14,456 nt of DNA, taken from NCBI GenBank assembly GCA_902775835.1, contig CACYNZ010000054.1, positions 1-14,456 on the forward strand. Reading direction: 5' to 3'. A program made the position numbers and the translations under genes. This DNA comes from an uncultured Eubacteriales bacterium. GTDB taxonomy: Bacteria > Bacillota_A > Clostridia > Christensenellales > Aristaeellaceae. Shown in pieces: positions 6,662 through 13,688 of this stretch (position 1 is its first letter; the number at the start of each line of letters is the position of its first letter). The notes beneath the pieces were generated by a model. That model was not told the DNA's origin. It did not search any database and saw only the letters and a list, made by a program, of their open reading frames with translations.

Positions 6662-7504
6662 CTACTGCTCAATCCATTTCAAAGATTCGATCAATTCAGG
6701 AATAACAGCCTCAAAATCCACGCCATACCAAGGTTTTTCCGGGTTCTTCAGTGTTTCAGCAATTGTAAGAGCAGTGTAATCTGCAGCGATTTTCAGTGCT
6801 TTCGTTCTGCCGGCGCCAAGCACGAACGAACCAGCCAGTACGCTTGAGAAGATATCCCCGGTACCATGGAATGCTGCCGGGATCCTGTCATTCTGATAAT
6901 GGAAGAATTCTTTCTTTTCAGCATCATAGCCCATCGCGCCGGTCTTGCCCTCACCCAAAGAAACACCGGTAAGAATCGGAGTCTTCGTACCGATGGCTGC
7001 AAGAGCCAGCAGCATTTCCCTCACATAGTCTTCCGTATAGGCTTCCTGATAGGGAAGACCGGTCAGAAAGCTGGCTTCTGTGATATTGGGATCAGCAATA
7101 TCTGCAACAGCACAGAGATCCGCGTTTTTCTCTGCATAATGCTCATTGAAAGCGGGATACAGTTTTCCGTTATCTCCCATTGCCGGATCAACAAAGACGA
7201 GCGTGTTTTCATCCCTGAAATCTTCAATGATACCGATCACAGTGTCGATTTCCTCTTCAGTGCCAAGGTATCCGGTATAAATTGCATCGAAGGTGATCCG
7301 TTCCTGTTTCCAATGATCAGTAATCGGTTTCAGCTGATCAGACAGGTCTTTGCACGTGAACCCTTGAAAAAGGGTGTGTGTGCTGAGGACAGCCGTCGGC
7401 AGTATCGTCGTTTCGATTCCCATAGACGACAGAAGCGGCAGAGCAACCGTCAGTGAACATTTGCCGAAGCAGGAAATGTCCTGGATAGTCAGTATTCTTT
7501 TCAT
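6662..7504 (-). CDS. pdxK: Pyridoxal/pyridoxamine kinase
   Basis: A ribokinase-fold vitamin B6 kinase, 280 residues, full length for PdxK/PdxY. It phosphorylates pyridoxal, pyridoxine or pyridoxamine with ATP. Motifs are the N-terminal IQDISCFGKCSL substrate region, VDPAMGD (105-111), NITEA (140-144) and the anion-hole/catalytic GTGD (214-217, D217). The start has GGAGG 9 bases upstream. PLP is the cofactor of MetY, MccA and MccB, so the gene fits this cluster. Its 5' leader is over 200 bases long and carries a Cys/Met-rich peptide plus tandem terminators. Expression therefore probably responds to cysteine or methionine supply, not to B6 itself. A hydroxymethylpyrimidine kinase role is less likely from context. 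Confidence 0.9.
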   Translation of the reverse strand: MKRILTIQDISCFGKCSLTVALPLLSSMGIETTILPTAVLSTHTLFQGFTCKDLSDQLKPITDHWKQERITFDAIYTGYLGTEEEIDTVIGIIEDFRDENTLVFVDPAMGDNGKLYPAFNEHYAEKNADLCAVADIADPNITEASFLTGLPYQEAYTEDYVREMLLALAAIGTKTPILTGVSLGEGKTGAMGYDAEKKEFFHYQNDRIPAAFHGTGDIFSSVLAGSFVLGAGRTKALKIAADYTALTIAETLKNPEKPWYGVDFEAVIPELIESLKWIEQ

Positions 7505-7535
7505 GTTCTTGTGCCTCCATATTCATAATAAAAAG

Positions 7536-7571
7536 TCCGGCAAGGCTGCATTTCTGCATGCCTTTACCGGA
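7536..7571 (-). terminator. Leader terminator immediately before pdxK (hairpin 3)
   Basis: TCCGG-AAGGC-TGCA pairs with TGCA-GCCTT-CCGGA around a GAAA tetraloop, with small bulges, followed by TTTTTATT. It lies in the 5' UTR, 9 bases before the GGAGG of pdxK, so it must be conditional. Its 3' side can pair instead with two upstream segments: GGCAAGGC (7614-7621) with GCCTTGCC (7539-7546), and CTGCATTTTT (7592-7601) with AGAAATGCAG (7546-7555). Confidence 0.85.
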
Positions 7572-7596
7572 TTCAGGAACCGAGCGGCAACAAAAA

Positions 7597-7625
7597 TGCA
7601 GGCAGAGGACTGTGCCTTGCCTGCA
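7597..7625 (-). terminator. Leader terminator before pdxK (hairpin 2)
   Basis: TGCAGGCA-AGG pairs with CCT-(C)-TGCCTGCA around CACAGT and is followed by TTTTTGTT. Eight uninterrupted pairs plus three. The loop-side segment GGCACAG (7610-7616) is complementary to CTGTGCC inside the leader peptide coding region (7665-7671), an arrangement expected of an attenuator. Confidence 0.8.
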
Positions 7626-7630
7626 AAAAA

Positions 7631-7649
7631 ACACTGCTTCAGAAAGTGT
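7631..7649 (-). promoter_or_regulatory. Hairpin 1 after the leader peptide stop (pause or weak terminator)
   Basis: ACACT/AGTGT around nine bases, followed by a run of Ts (7625-7630). It begins three bases after the leader stop codon, within the footprint of a terminating ribosome. The 5-bp stem is weak, so it may act as a pause site. Confidence 0.5.
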
Positions 7650-7651
7650 CT

Positions 7652-7726
7652 CTACGCGCAGATGGGCACAGCATGAGCCATACACATGCAACACATCCGG
7701 CAACAGAGCATCACGCTACGGAACAT
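7652..7726 (-). CDS. Cys/Met-rich leader peptide of the pdxK transcript (24 residues)
   Basis: ATG at 7726 follows GAGGTGG with 5 bases spacing and lies about 27 bases after the predicted transcription start. Of 24 residues six are Cys and five are Met; residues 6-16 read MLCCRMCCMCM, using both TGT and TGC. The stop TAG is at 7652-7654. The codon run, the strong promoter just upstream and the two tandem terminators just downstream are the marks of a ribosome-mediated attenuation leader, as in the His, Trp or branched-chain leaders of enterobacteria. Cysteine and methionine codons alternate, so shortage of either charged tRNA should stall ribosomes. The peptide itself probably has no function. 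Confidence 0.85.
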   Translation of the reverse strand: MFRSVMLCCRMCCMCMAHAVPICA

Positions 7727-7758
7727 GCGGTCCACCTCACTTAAAGATTTACATGGAC

Positions 7759-7787
7759 ATGCTACAACAATATGTCTGCATTGTCAA
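7759..7787 (-). promoter_or_regulatory. Promoter of the pdxK leader transcript
   Basis: TTGACA (7782-7787, 6 of 6) and TAGCAT (7759-7764) are 17 bases apart. The start is predicted near 7752-7754. The -35 lies inside the operator at 7773-7793. Confidence 0.85.
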
Positions 7788-7793
7788 TAGACA
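7773..7793. promoter_or_regulatory. Operator TGTCT-N11-AGACA over the pdxK -35 box
   Basis: A perfect 5+5 inverted repeat overlapping the -35. GTCAATAGACAATAT within and beside it is shared exactly with the ABC promoter, and the offset to the -35 (9 bases) is also the same. The position suggests a repressor. The Rrf2 protein at the left edge is one candidate; the LysR protein is another, because the spacing is also T-N11-A. Confidence 0.7.
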
Positions 7794-7826
7794 ATATGTA
7801 TTTTATTTGACCACTGTTTCGAACCG

Positions 7827-8435
7827 TCAGCTAACCAATGATATCGCGCAATAAACCAGAGACAGCGCCATGAGCAGGCTGATCACCATTCTATGCTGCT
7901 GAAACAGTTTCTGCAGTTTCACGCCGGCAAACAGCCAGGCAAGATTGCAGACCGGTCCGGTAAAGGGGAGAAATGCCCCAACCAAGAGCAGAGACAAAAA
8001 ATCCTTTGTATAGGGAAGAACAAACGAAGACAGCGCCGTCATGCAGAATACGATGATTTTGACATTGGTCAGCTGTACAAACAGCCCGCTCCAGAAGGAA
8101 GCCTTCCCGGCAGAGCGATCCTGCTGCCGCTCTTTCGCAGAGCCCGGGAGAAAAACAGGCCGGATGATGTTCCAGGCCATCCAAAGCAGGTAGGCTGCTC
8201 CTGCCCAGGCAAGGTATCGAACATACTCACCCAGCACACTCCCTAAAAAAGCATTGACCATCGCGCTGCCAAGAGAAACAATGGCAAAACCGGTAAACAA
8301 TCCTCTCCATTGCCTCAGCGCTGCCTGTTTTCCCTCATTCATGGCCGTAGAAAGTGAGCAGAGATTTGCTGGGCCTGGAGTTATACCGTTGATAAAACAG
8401 AATGACAGAAAAGACGGGATAAGAGAGACTGGCAC
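7827..8435 (-). CDS. LysE/RhtB-family amino acid exporter
   Basis: 202 residues, about six membrane helices, with the family's N-terminal GITPGPANL (18-26). LysE-type proteins export amino acids; members such as EamB export cysteine and O-acetylserine, and the neighbourhood makes that kind of substrate plausible but not shown. It starts with GTG at 8435; AGGAGG lies 8 bases upstream within the end of tcdA, so it is translated with that gene. About 30 bases separate its stop from the pdxK operator and I see no clear terminator, so some read-through into the pdxK leader is possible. Confidence 0.85.
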   Translation of the reverse strand: MPVSLIPSFLSFCFINGITPGPANLCSLSTAMNEGKQAALRQWRGLFTGFAIVSLGSAMVNAFLGSVLGEYVRYLAWAGAAYLLWMAWNIIRPVFLPGSAKERQQDRSAGKASFWSGLFVQLTNVKIIVFCMTALSSFVLPYTKDFLSLLLVGAFLPFTGPVCNLAWLFAGVKLQKLFQQHRMVISLLMALSLVYCAISLVS

Positions 8436-8440
8436 TCACC

Positions 8441-9191
8441 TCACCTCCTGCACAAGTCTTTGACAACCTCTCCGGCAATAATCAGTCCGACAACAGAAGG
8501 AACGAATGCTGTGGAGCCGGGAATATCCCTGCGAACAATACATTTTCGAGTGCCTGGCGGACAGATGCAGTGCTGCCGGCAGCTGATGGACGGGTCTTCC
8601 AGCGGACGGGTCGGCTGTTCGGTGGAATAGACCACCTTCAGGTGCCTGATACCGCGTTTCCGGCATTCGCTTCGCATGACCCTGGCCAGGGGGCATACAG
8701 ACGTCCTGTAAATATCTGCCACGCGGAACGCTGTCGGATCCAGTTTGTTTCCGGCGCCCATGGAACATATAATCGGCGTATGGGCATCCCGCGCCTGTTC
8801 CACCAACGCCAGCTTTCCCTTCACGGTATCAATGGCGTCCACCACATAATCATATTGAGAAAAATCAAACTCCGCCCGTGTTTCGGGCATGAAAAAGGTT
8901 TTATGGCTTACAACCCGACAGTCCGGATTGATCTCGTGCACTCTTTCTTCCGCTATGTCAACCTTATATTTCCCAACTGTTTTTCGTGTGGCATGCAGCT
9001 GTCTGTTCAGGTTGGTCAGGCAGACCCGGTCGTCGTCGATCAGATCCAGCGCACCGACGCCGGACCGGACAAGCGCTTCCACCGCATATCCGCCCACACC
9101 GCCGATCCCAAACTGCTACCCGGCATTCAGACAGGTGTTGCATAGCCTCCAGGCCCAGCAGGAGTTGTGTTCTTGAAAACTGATTCAGCAT
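8441..9191 (-). pseudogene. tcdA: tcdA (t6A dehydratase, ThiF/MoeB fold), frameshifted near 9110
   Basis: TcdA (CsdL) cyclises N6-threonylcarbamoyl-A37 in tRNAs to ct6A, using ATP. The N-terminus starts at 9191 (GGAG 8 bases upstream) and reads MLNQFSRTQLLLG...SECRVAV. The rest, GGYAVEALVRSGVG, DLIDDD, NLNRQ, SMGAGNKLDP and TSVCPLARVMR, is in a different frame. The break falls in the nucleotide-binding GxGGVG loop at GTTTGGGATC: reading would be restored by two missing bases (GTT-T-GGG for GTT-TTT-GGG), or by skipping one. The total length, about 250 codons, is right for the family and no other damage is visible. This is either a recent mutation or a sequencing or assembly error. An internal ATG at 9097 would lack the ATP loop. 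Confidence 0.85.
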
Positions 9192-9219
9192 GGTCCATTC
9201 TCCGTTTCATCAAAAAACT

Positions 9220-9245
9220 CCGGGGAGAAACGCTTTTGTCCCCGG
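9220..9245 (-). terminator. Intrinsic terminator of azlCD
   Basis: CCGGGGA/TCCCCGG (7 bp, 12-base loop) followed on the minus strand by AG and six Ts (9212-9217). It lies about 40 bases after the azlD stop and before the tcdA start. Confidence 0.9.
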
Positions 9246-9288
9246 TATTTCCATGTAACCATCGTCTGTGAGGTATAGTCCGGATACA

Positions 9289-9612
9289 TTATGCAATCAC
9301 CCGGATCAGCATCATATAAACAGCAGTTCCAAGGAAGATGCTAAGAAGAGTCTGATGCTTCCATCGATAAATGACTGCGGTCAGAAGCACAGCAATCAGT
9401 CCCGGAACGCCTGTATGCGTCACATCACCTTTGGCCCCGCGCAGACAATAGACAATCAGCACTGCCATAATGGCTGAAGGGAGAACGGATCCCAGATGTG
9501 CGAGCCATTCCGGCATTTTTCTGTCTCCGTGAAAGAGAAGAAACGGCAGCGCTCTGAGAAGAAAGGTGATGGCTGCAGACACAGATACCGCTAAAAGAAA
9601 ATAGACAGTCAC
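9289..9612 (-). CDS. azlD: Branched-chain amino acid exporter, small subunit AzlD
   Basis: 107 residues with about four hydrophobic helices; FLLRALPFLLF near the N-terminus is typical of AzlD. It pairs with AzlC in the membrane to export branched-chain amino acids or analogues. The GTG start at 9612 overlaps the TGA of azlC (GTGA), so translation is coupled. A strong terminator follows it. Confidence 0.92.
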   Translation of the reverse strand: MTVYFLLAVSVSAAITFLLRALPFLLFHGDRKMPEWLAHLGSVLPSAIMAVLIVYCLRGAKGDVTHTGVPGLIAVLLTAVIYRWKHQTLLSIFLGTAVYMMLIRVIA

Positions 9613-10298
9613 GGCTTTTCCTCCTGCCTTCTCATATTCCAGACGACCAGCGACGCGGACGCAATCAACAGTGCCGGATGGATGAAGCTGCTTTCACCGA
9701 AGACCATCAAACAGACAATGCCGGTAATCAGTCCTGCCACTGCCGGAAAATGGCAGTGTGCTTTTTCCCACTGATCGACAAAGATCGTCACAAAGAGCGC
9801 TGTCATGCAAAAGTCGATTCCATCCATGGAAACAGGAATCAGCTGGCCGAGCACACCGCCGATGACCGCGCCGATCATCCAATAGCAGCGGGCCAGTACT
9901 GCGACATAAAACATCACTTCCCGCCGCTCTTTCTCCGGAAGGTCCAGCGTGCAATTGACCGCATAGGTTTCATCTGTCATGGTGTGAATCATATAAGGCT
10001 TTTTCTTTCCCATGCGATTGAAAACGTCTACAAAGGTCAGGCTGTAAAAGGTTTGCCTGCTGTCCATGAAACAGGCTGTCAGCCCGATCGTAATGACGGA
10101 GGCGCCTGCGGACAGAAGAGAAATGAGCACAAACTGAAAAGCGCCTGTGTATACTGTGAGACTCACCAGCAAAGAATCATACCAGGGAAAGCCGGATTCC
10201 TCCATCAGGATCCCATAAGCCATACTGACAAACAGATAACTGCACAGGATCGGAATGGACTTCACGAAAGAATAGTGCACCAGTTCTCTTTTGTTCAT
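9609..10298 (-). CDS. azlC: Branched-chain amino acid exporter, large subunit AzlC
   Basis: 229 residues with several membrane helices. The AzlC signature is clear: MAYGILMEESGFPWYDSLL, then YTGAFQF and a MDSRQTFYSL-type loop with TDETYAV. It starts at 10298 with AAGGA 8 bases upstream. The 166-base gap before it holds a LysR-like remnant (10361-10471) and, on the plus strand, an AAGCAC/GTGCTT hairpin followed by seven Ts with no gene to serve. No good promoter is visible, so it may be read through from the ABC operon. Confidence 0.92.
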   Translation of the reverse strand: MNKRELVHYSFVKSIPILCSYLFVSMAYGILMEESGFPWYDSLLVSLTVYTGAFQFVLISLLSAGASVITIGLTACFMDSRQTFYSLTFVDVFNRMGKKKPYMIHTMTDETYAVNCTLDLPEKERREVMFYVAVLARCYWMIGAVIGGVLGQLIPVSMDGIDFCMTALFVTIFVDQWEKAHCHFPAVAGLITGIVCLMVFGESSFIHPALLIASASLVVWNMRRQEEKP

Positions 10299-10360
10299 TT
10301 CTGCTTCCTTATGGCAGCTGAAGCACAGTTTATTTGCCGTGCTTTTTTTCTGCCGCTCTT

Positions 10361-10471
10361 TTAAAATGAGAGTATGCCTGTTACCTGATCATCTGCCGTT
10401 TCGAAAGCCAGGCGGAGCTGCGAAATCGCCCTTTGCACCTGGATAGCGACCTTTCCTGCTTCACTCAGTGA
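10361..10471 (-). pseudogene. Probable remnant of a LysR-family regulator (end of DNA-binding domain and linker helix)
   Basis: A stop-free minus frame overlaps the end of the ABC ATPase and reads [20 protein letters not shown], then LAFETADDQVTGILSF before TAA. LxxSEAG followed by a long helix and a GxL turn is how the LysR wing passes into the linker helix. No start, recognition helix or effector domain remains. LysR regulators often stand beside azlCD, which would explain its position. It is short and could be chance. Confidence 0.35.
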
Positions 10472-11214
10472 CGCTGCACCGCACTCAGAAAGCTCCGTGC
10501 GCGTTCCGACTGGGGATGAAGGAAAAAGGCCTCCGGATCAGACTCTTCGACAATCCTGCCCTCATCCATAAAAATGATCCGGTCGGCGACGTTCCGGGCA
10601 AATCCCATCTCGTGCGTCACGATCAGCATGGTCATCCCGTCTGTGGCAAGTTCTGAGATCACTTGCAGCACTTCCTCGATCATCTCGGGATCCAGTGCGC
10701 TGGTAGGTTCGTCAAAGAGCATGGCCTTGGGGCGCATGGCCAGTGCCCTGGCGATCGCCGCCCGCTGCTGCTGACCGCCGGAGAGCTGGGCAGGCACTTT
10801 GTGCGCCTGATCGGCGACACCTACCCGCTCCAGCAGCCGCATCGCTTCCGCCCGCGCTTCTTTTTTGTCCCGTTTCAGCACATCCACCGGCGCAAGGGTC
10901 ATATTGTCCAGGATGCTCATGTGCGCAAACAGGTTGAAGGACTGAAACACCATGCCCACCTGGGAGCGGACGGCAGCCAGTTTCTTTCCCTCCTCCGGCA
11001 GGGCAACGCTGTCGATCAGGATTTCTCCGGCGTCGATGGTCTCCAGCCGGTTGATGGTACGGCAAAGCGTCGATTTTCCTGAGCCGGAGGGGCCGACAAT
11101 CACCACGACCTCGCCCTGATACACGCGGAGGGAGATGTCCCGGAGCACATGCAGGGGGCCATAGTGCTTATCGACATGGCGAAGCTCAATGATCGGGGAA
11201 TCCGTCTGAGTCAT
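10465..11214 (-). CDS. Polar amino acid ABC transporter ATPase
   Basis: 249 residues with every NBD motif: Walker [10 protein letters not shown] (41-49), Q-loop MVFQSFNLF, signature LSGGQQQR, Walker [13 protein letters not shown] and the switch His in VTHEMGF. It belongs to the GlnQ/HisP/ArtP class. The start overlaps the stop of the permease before it (ATGA). It energises uptake through the two permeases encoded upstream. The class also includes cystine importers (TcyC, TcyN), so the motifs do not fix the substrate; the regulatory leader points to cysteine, cystine or methionine. Confidence 0.95.
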   Translation of the reverse strand: MTQTDSPIIELRHVDKHYGPLHVLRDISLRVYQGEVVVIVGPSGSGKSTLCRTINRLETIDAGEILIDSVALPEEGKKLAAVRSQVGMVFQSFNLFAHMSILDNMTLAPVDVLKRDKKEARAEAMRLLERVGVADQAHKVPAQLSGGQQQRAAIARALAMRPKAMLFDEPTSALDPEMIEEVLQVISELATDGMTMLIVTHEMGFARNVADRIIFMDEGRIVEESDPEAFFLHPQSERARSFLSAVQRH

Positions 11215-12041
11215 ACGGCGCTCCTTCCCGCTCCTGTCCTCCCGGCTCCGGCAGCCAGCCGGTCCGAAAGCCTGTTAAGCAGATAGTTGATCAGAATATA
11301 AAGGACCGCTACAACCAGATAGACCGAAAGCATGGCGTCATAGTTGGATATCAGCACTTTGGCGTTCTGCATCAGGTCTGCGCAGGTGACAATATAGGCG
11401 AATGTGGTATCCTTGAGCACAATGACCAGTTCGGCAATCAGGGAGGGAATCACAAACCGGATTGCCTGGGGAAAGACCACCTTGTAAAACAGCCGCGTAT
11501 CTGTCAGGCCGAGGGAAAGGGCGGCCTCCGTCTGTCCCCTGGGCACCGCGTTGACACCGGAACGAAGTGCTTCCGCCACCACACCGCAGGCAGAAATGGC
11601 GCAAGGCAGAGTAATTTTCCAGAAGGCGCTCAGCTTCCAGCCGGTCTGTGGCACGACCAAGAAAAAGAAATAAATGAACAGGAGGGTGGGCACGCCCCGT
11701 GTAAATTCAATCAGCACCGTGCTGATAAACCGCAGCGGCCTGTTTTTCCGCAGCTTTCCGCGCATCATCAGAAAGCCCAGTGCAAAAGCGATACCGGCGC
11801 CGGTGACAGCCGCCTCCAGTGTGGTCAGCAGCCCCTCTCCCAAAAAGCGCCAGGTGGTCGCCCGGGCAAAAAAAGACCAATACCTGGCATCCAGCTGCCC
11901 GGTAACGGCAAACTGCCGGATAACGAGCGCGGTCAGCACGACAAGCGCCGCCATAGCGAGCCACGTCAAAATGCTGATCCGCTTCCGCGCTGCAGGTCCC
12001 GGCGGTTCATACAACATTTCCCGGATCGATGTCGTTTTCAT
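11211..12041 (-). CDS. Polar amino acid ABC transporter permease (second)
   Basis: 276 residues of the HisMQ class. A soluble N-terminus of about 25 residues precedes one extra helix ([18 protein letters not shown]), then the core helices. The coupling loop [20 protein letters not shown], followed by QAIR, contacts the ATPase. The long periplasmic stretch after the first helix resembles GluD/GltK-type permeases. Its ATG overlaps the stop of the preceding permease (ATGA), and its own stop overlaps the ATPase start. Confidence 0.93.
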   Translation of the reverse strand: MKTTSIREMLYEPPGPAARKRISILTWLAMAALVVLTALVIRQFAVTGQLDARYWSFFARATTWRFLGEGLLTTLEAAVTGAGIAFALGFLMMRGKLRKNRPLRFISTVLIEFTRGVPTLLFIYFFFLVVPQTGWKLSAFWKITLPCAISACGVVAEALRSGVNAVPRGQTEAALSLGLTDTRLFYKVVFPQAIRFVIPSLIAELVIVLKDTTFAYIVTCADLMQNAKVLISNYDAMLSVYLVVAVLYILINYLLNRLSDRLAAGAGRTGAGRSAV

Positions 12042-12697
12042 CGGAGGATCCTCACTTTTTTATCAATCAGGCTGCCCGCCAGCCCGATCAGAAGCGCCGT
12101 CGCGCAGTACAGCGCTGCGGAGATGGCAAAGGCTGCCACGCCGCCCGCGGCGCGGGTGTTGATATAGGAGACCAGTCCTGTCAGCTCCATAGGCCGCAGG
12201 GGGACCTGAGAAGCCAGAGACGTGGTGAGCATCGTGGCCACCAGTAGGTTGGTCATCGGCAGGACCGTGGACCGCAGCGCCTGGGGAATGACAATCCGGC
12301 GGATCATTTGGAAGAACGTCAGGCCAAGCGCCCGGGCAGCTTCAATCTGCCCGGGCGCAATGGTATTCATGCCGCTCATCAGGTGCTCCGAACAGAAGGC
12401 GGAGGGGATCAGGGAAGTGGCAATCAGAACGCAGGCCCCATAGGAAAAGAGGATCTTCAGGTAGGGCAGCGCGTAAACCAGCAGGATCAGCAGCGCCGCC
12501 CCGGGAATATTCCGAAAGATCTGGACATAGAAATCTCCCGCGGATCGTAGCGGTCTGATTGGACAGACTCTGAGAACCGTAATGAACACACCTAGCGCAA
12601 AAGCGGCGGTAAAGGAGAAAGCTGTCAGTTTCCAGGTGGTCAGAAGCGCCTGAACATATCGGTCACCGTACTGTGACAGCAGATTTGAAATGCTCAT
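12038..12697 (-). CDS. Polar amino acid ABC transporter permease (first)
   Basis: 219 residues of the HisMQ class with about five membrane helices. The coupling loop is EAARALGLTFFQMIRRIVIP, followed by QALR. It forms a heterodimer with the next gene's product. GGGGAG is 6 bases before the ATG. It lies 67 bases after the binding-protein gene, beyond a strong hairpin that should lower permease expression relative to the binding protein. Confidence 0.93.
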   Translation of the reverse strand: MSISNLLSQYGDRYVQALLTTWKLTAFSFTAAFALGVFITVLRVCPIRPLRSAGDFYVQIFRNIPGAALLILLVYALPYLKILFSYGACVLIATSLIPSAFCSEHLMSGMNTIAPGQIEAARALGLTFFQMIRRIVIPQALRSTVLPMTNLLVATMLTTSLASQVPLRPMELTGLVSYINTRAAGGVAAFAISAALYCATALLIGLAGSLIDKKVRILR

Positions 12698-12716
12698 ATC
12701 TGTCTCCCCTGAAAAG

Positions 12717-12743
12717 GGGCCTCAGGACCAGTGTCCGAGGCCC
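12717..12743 (-). terminator. Intercistronic hairpin after the binding-protein gene
   Basis: GGGCCTC-GGAC pairs with GTCC-(T)-GAGGCCC around ACTG and is followed by CTTTTC. It is a strong stem with a short U-tract: a partial terminator or 3' end stabiliser that yields more binding protein than permease mRNA, as is common in ABC operons. Confidence 0.75.
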
Positions 12744-12764
12744 GTGCATCATAATCCGTTGCTG

Positions 12765-13688
12765 TTATTCGCCGACCGCAGGAGCTTCCGGAGCGGTGTC
12801 AATACCGGTCCGGTCGCCCAGGCTGATCTGCCAGAGCCTGGCCCAGGTGCCGTCCTCAATGATTGTCTGAAGGAACGTATTGACGAAAGCGACGCCGTCA
12901 GAGTCTTTCGGCAGACCGATGCCGTAGGGATCCACCGGCCCGAATACATCGCCGGCAATGGCGTAAGCGCCGGGGTTCTTCACGATTGAGTTAAGAATCA
13001 GCGTGTAGTCCGTCACATAAGCATCCGCTCTGCCCTGTTCCACAGCGGTGCGGGCCTGGATATCGTCCTCGAACTCCTGCACAATGGCATCTGGTGCGTA
13101 CTCTGCCAGAATGCTCGGGCCGGTGGAGCCGGACTGGGTCGCGACAATTTTGTCGGCCAGGCTGTCAATGCCGGTAATTTCAGTATTGCCGGCCTTGACC
13201 AGCACGGCCTGCTGAGAGGTGTAATACGGCCCGGCAAAGGAGATCACCTCCTGGCGTGAAGGCGTGATGGAATAGGTGGCAAAGACCGCATCCACCTGTC
13301 CGCTGGTCAGCACCGATTCGCGGGTGGAGGAGGTGACCTGGGTCAGCTCGAACTTGGTTTCGTCGCCCAGGATATAACGGGCCAGCAGCTGATACAGTCC
13401 CGCGTCAAAGCCGCGAATCCCGTTATCCGTTTCGTCCAGCTGGCTGAACAGGAAGGAGGTGCGGGTGCCGCCGACCCTCAAAACGCCGGCTTCCTTTACC
13501 GTCTTAGCCCACTGGCTGGCCTCGATCGTGTCCGCGTCAGCCACAGGGCCGGAGGCAATCAGCGCGTCAAAGGCTTCCTTATCAATCGCGACGGGATCGT
13601 TCTCCTCCGCCAGGGCGGAAAAAGAGAGGGTGAGAAGCAGAATGGCCGCGAGCACGAGGGAAACAGACTTAACAGTGATAGTTTTCAT
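12765..13688 (-). CDS. Extracellular substrate-binding protein, family 3, free of Cys and internal Met
   Basis: 307 residues. Residues 1-27 form a Sec signal peptide ending ALA before EEND; there is no lipobox cysteine, so it is not a lipoprotein as drawn. The mature part has the family 3 order: GVLRVGG, GIRGFDAGLYQLLA, VDAVFATYSITPSRQEVISF, AGPYYTSQQAVLVK, and YGIGLPKDS near the end. It is closest in style to GluB-type proteins. The mature protein has neither Cys nor Met. The ATG overlaps the TGA of a 38-codon ORF (ATGA), with GAAGGA 7 bases upstream. The first gene of the transporter operon, it sits behind a Cys/Met-rich leader, so I infer a sulfur amino acid as ligand. Confidence 0.92.
   Translation of the reverse strand: MKTITVKSVSLVLAAILLLTLSFSALAEENDPVAIDKEAFDALIASGPVADADTIEASQWAKTVKEAGVLRVGGTRTSFLFSQLDETDNGIRGFDAGLYQLLARYILGDETKFELTQVTSSTRESVLTSGQVDAVFATYSITPSRQEVISFAGPYYTSQQAVLVKAGNTEITGIDSLADKIVATQSGSTGPSILAEYAPDAIVQEFEDDIQARTAVEQGRADAYVTDYTLILNSIVKNPGAYAIAGDVFGPVDPYGIGLPKDSDGVAFVNTFLQTIIEDGTWARLWQISLGDRTGIDTAPEAPAVGE

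Noticed and set aside
10321..10350. Plus-strand terminator AAGCAC/GTGCTT with a T-run
   Set aside because: No plus-strand gene lies upstream to be terminated; on the minus strand the tail is not U-rich.
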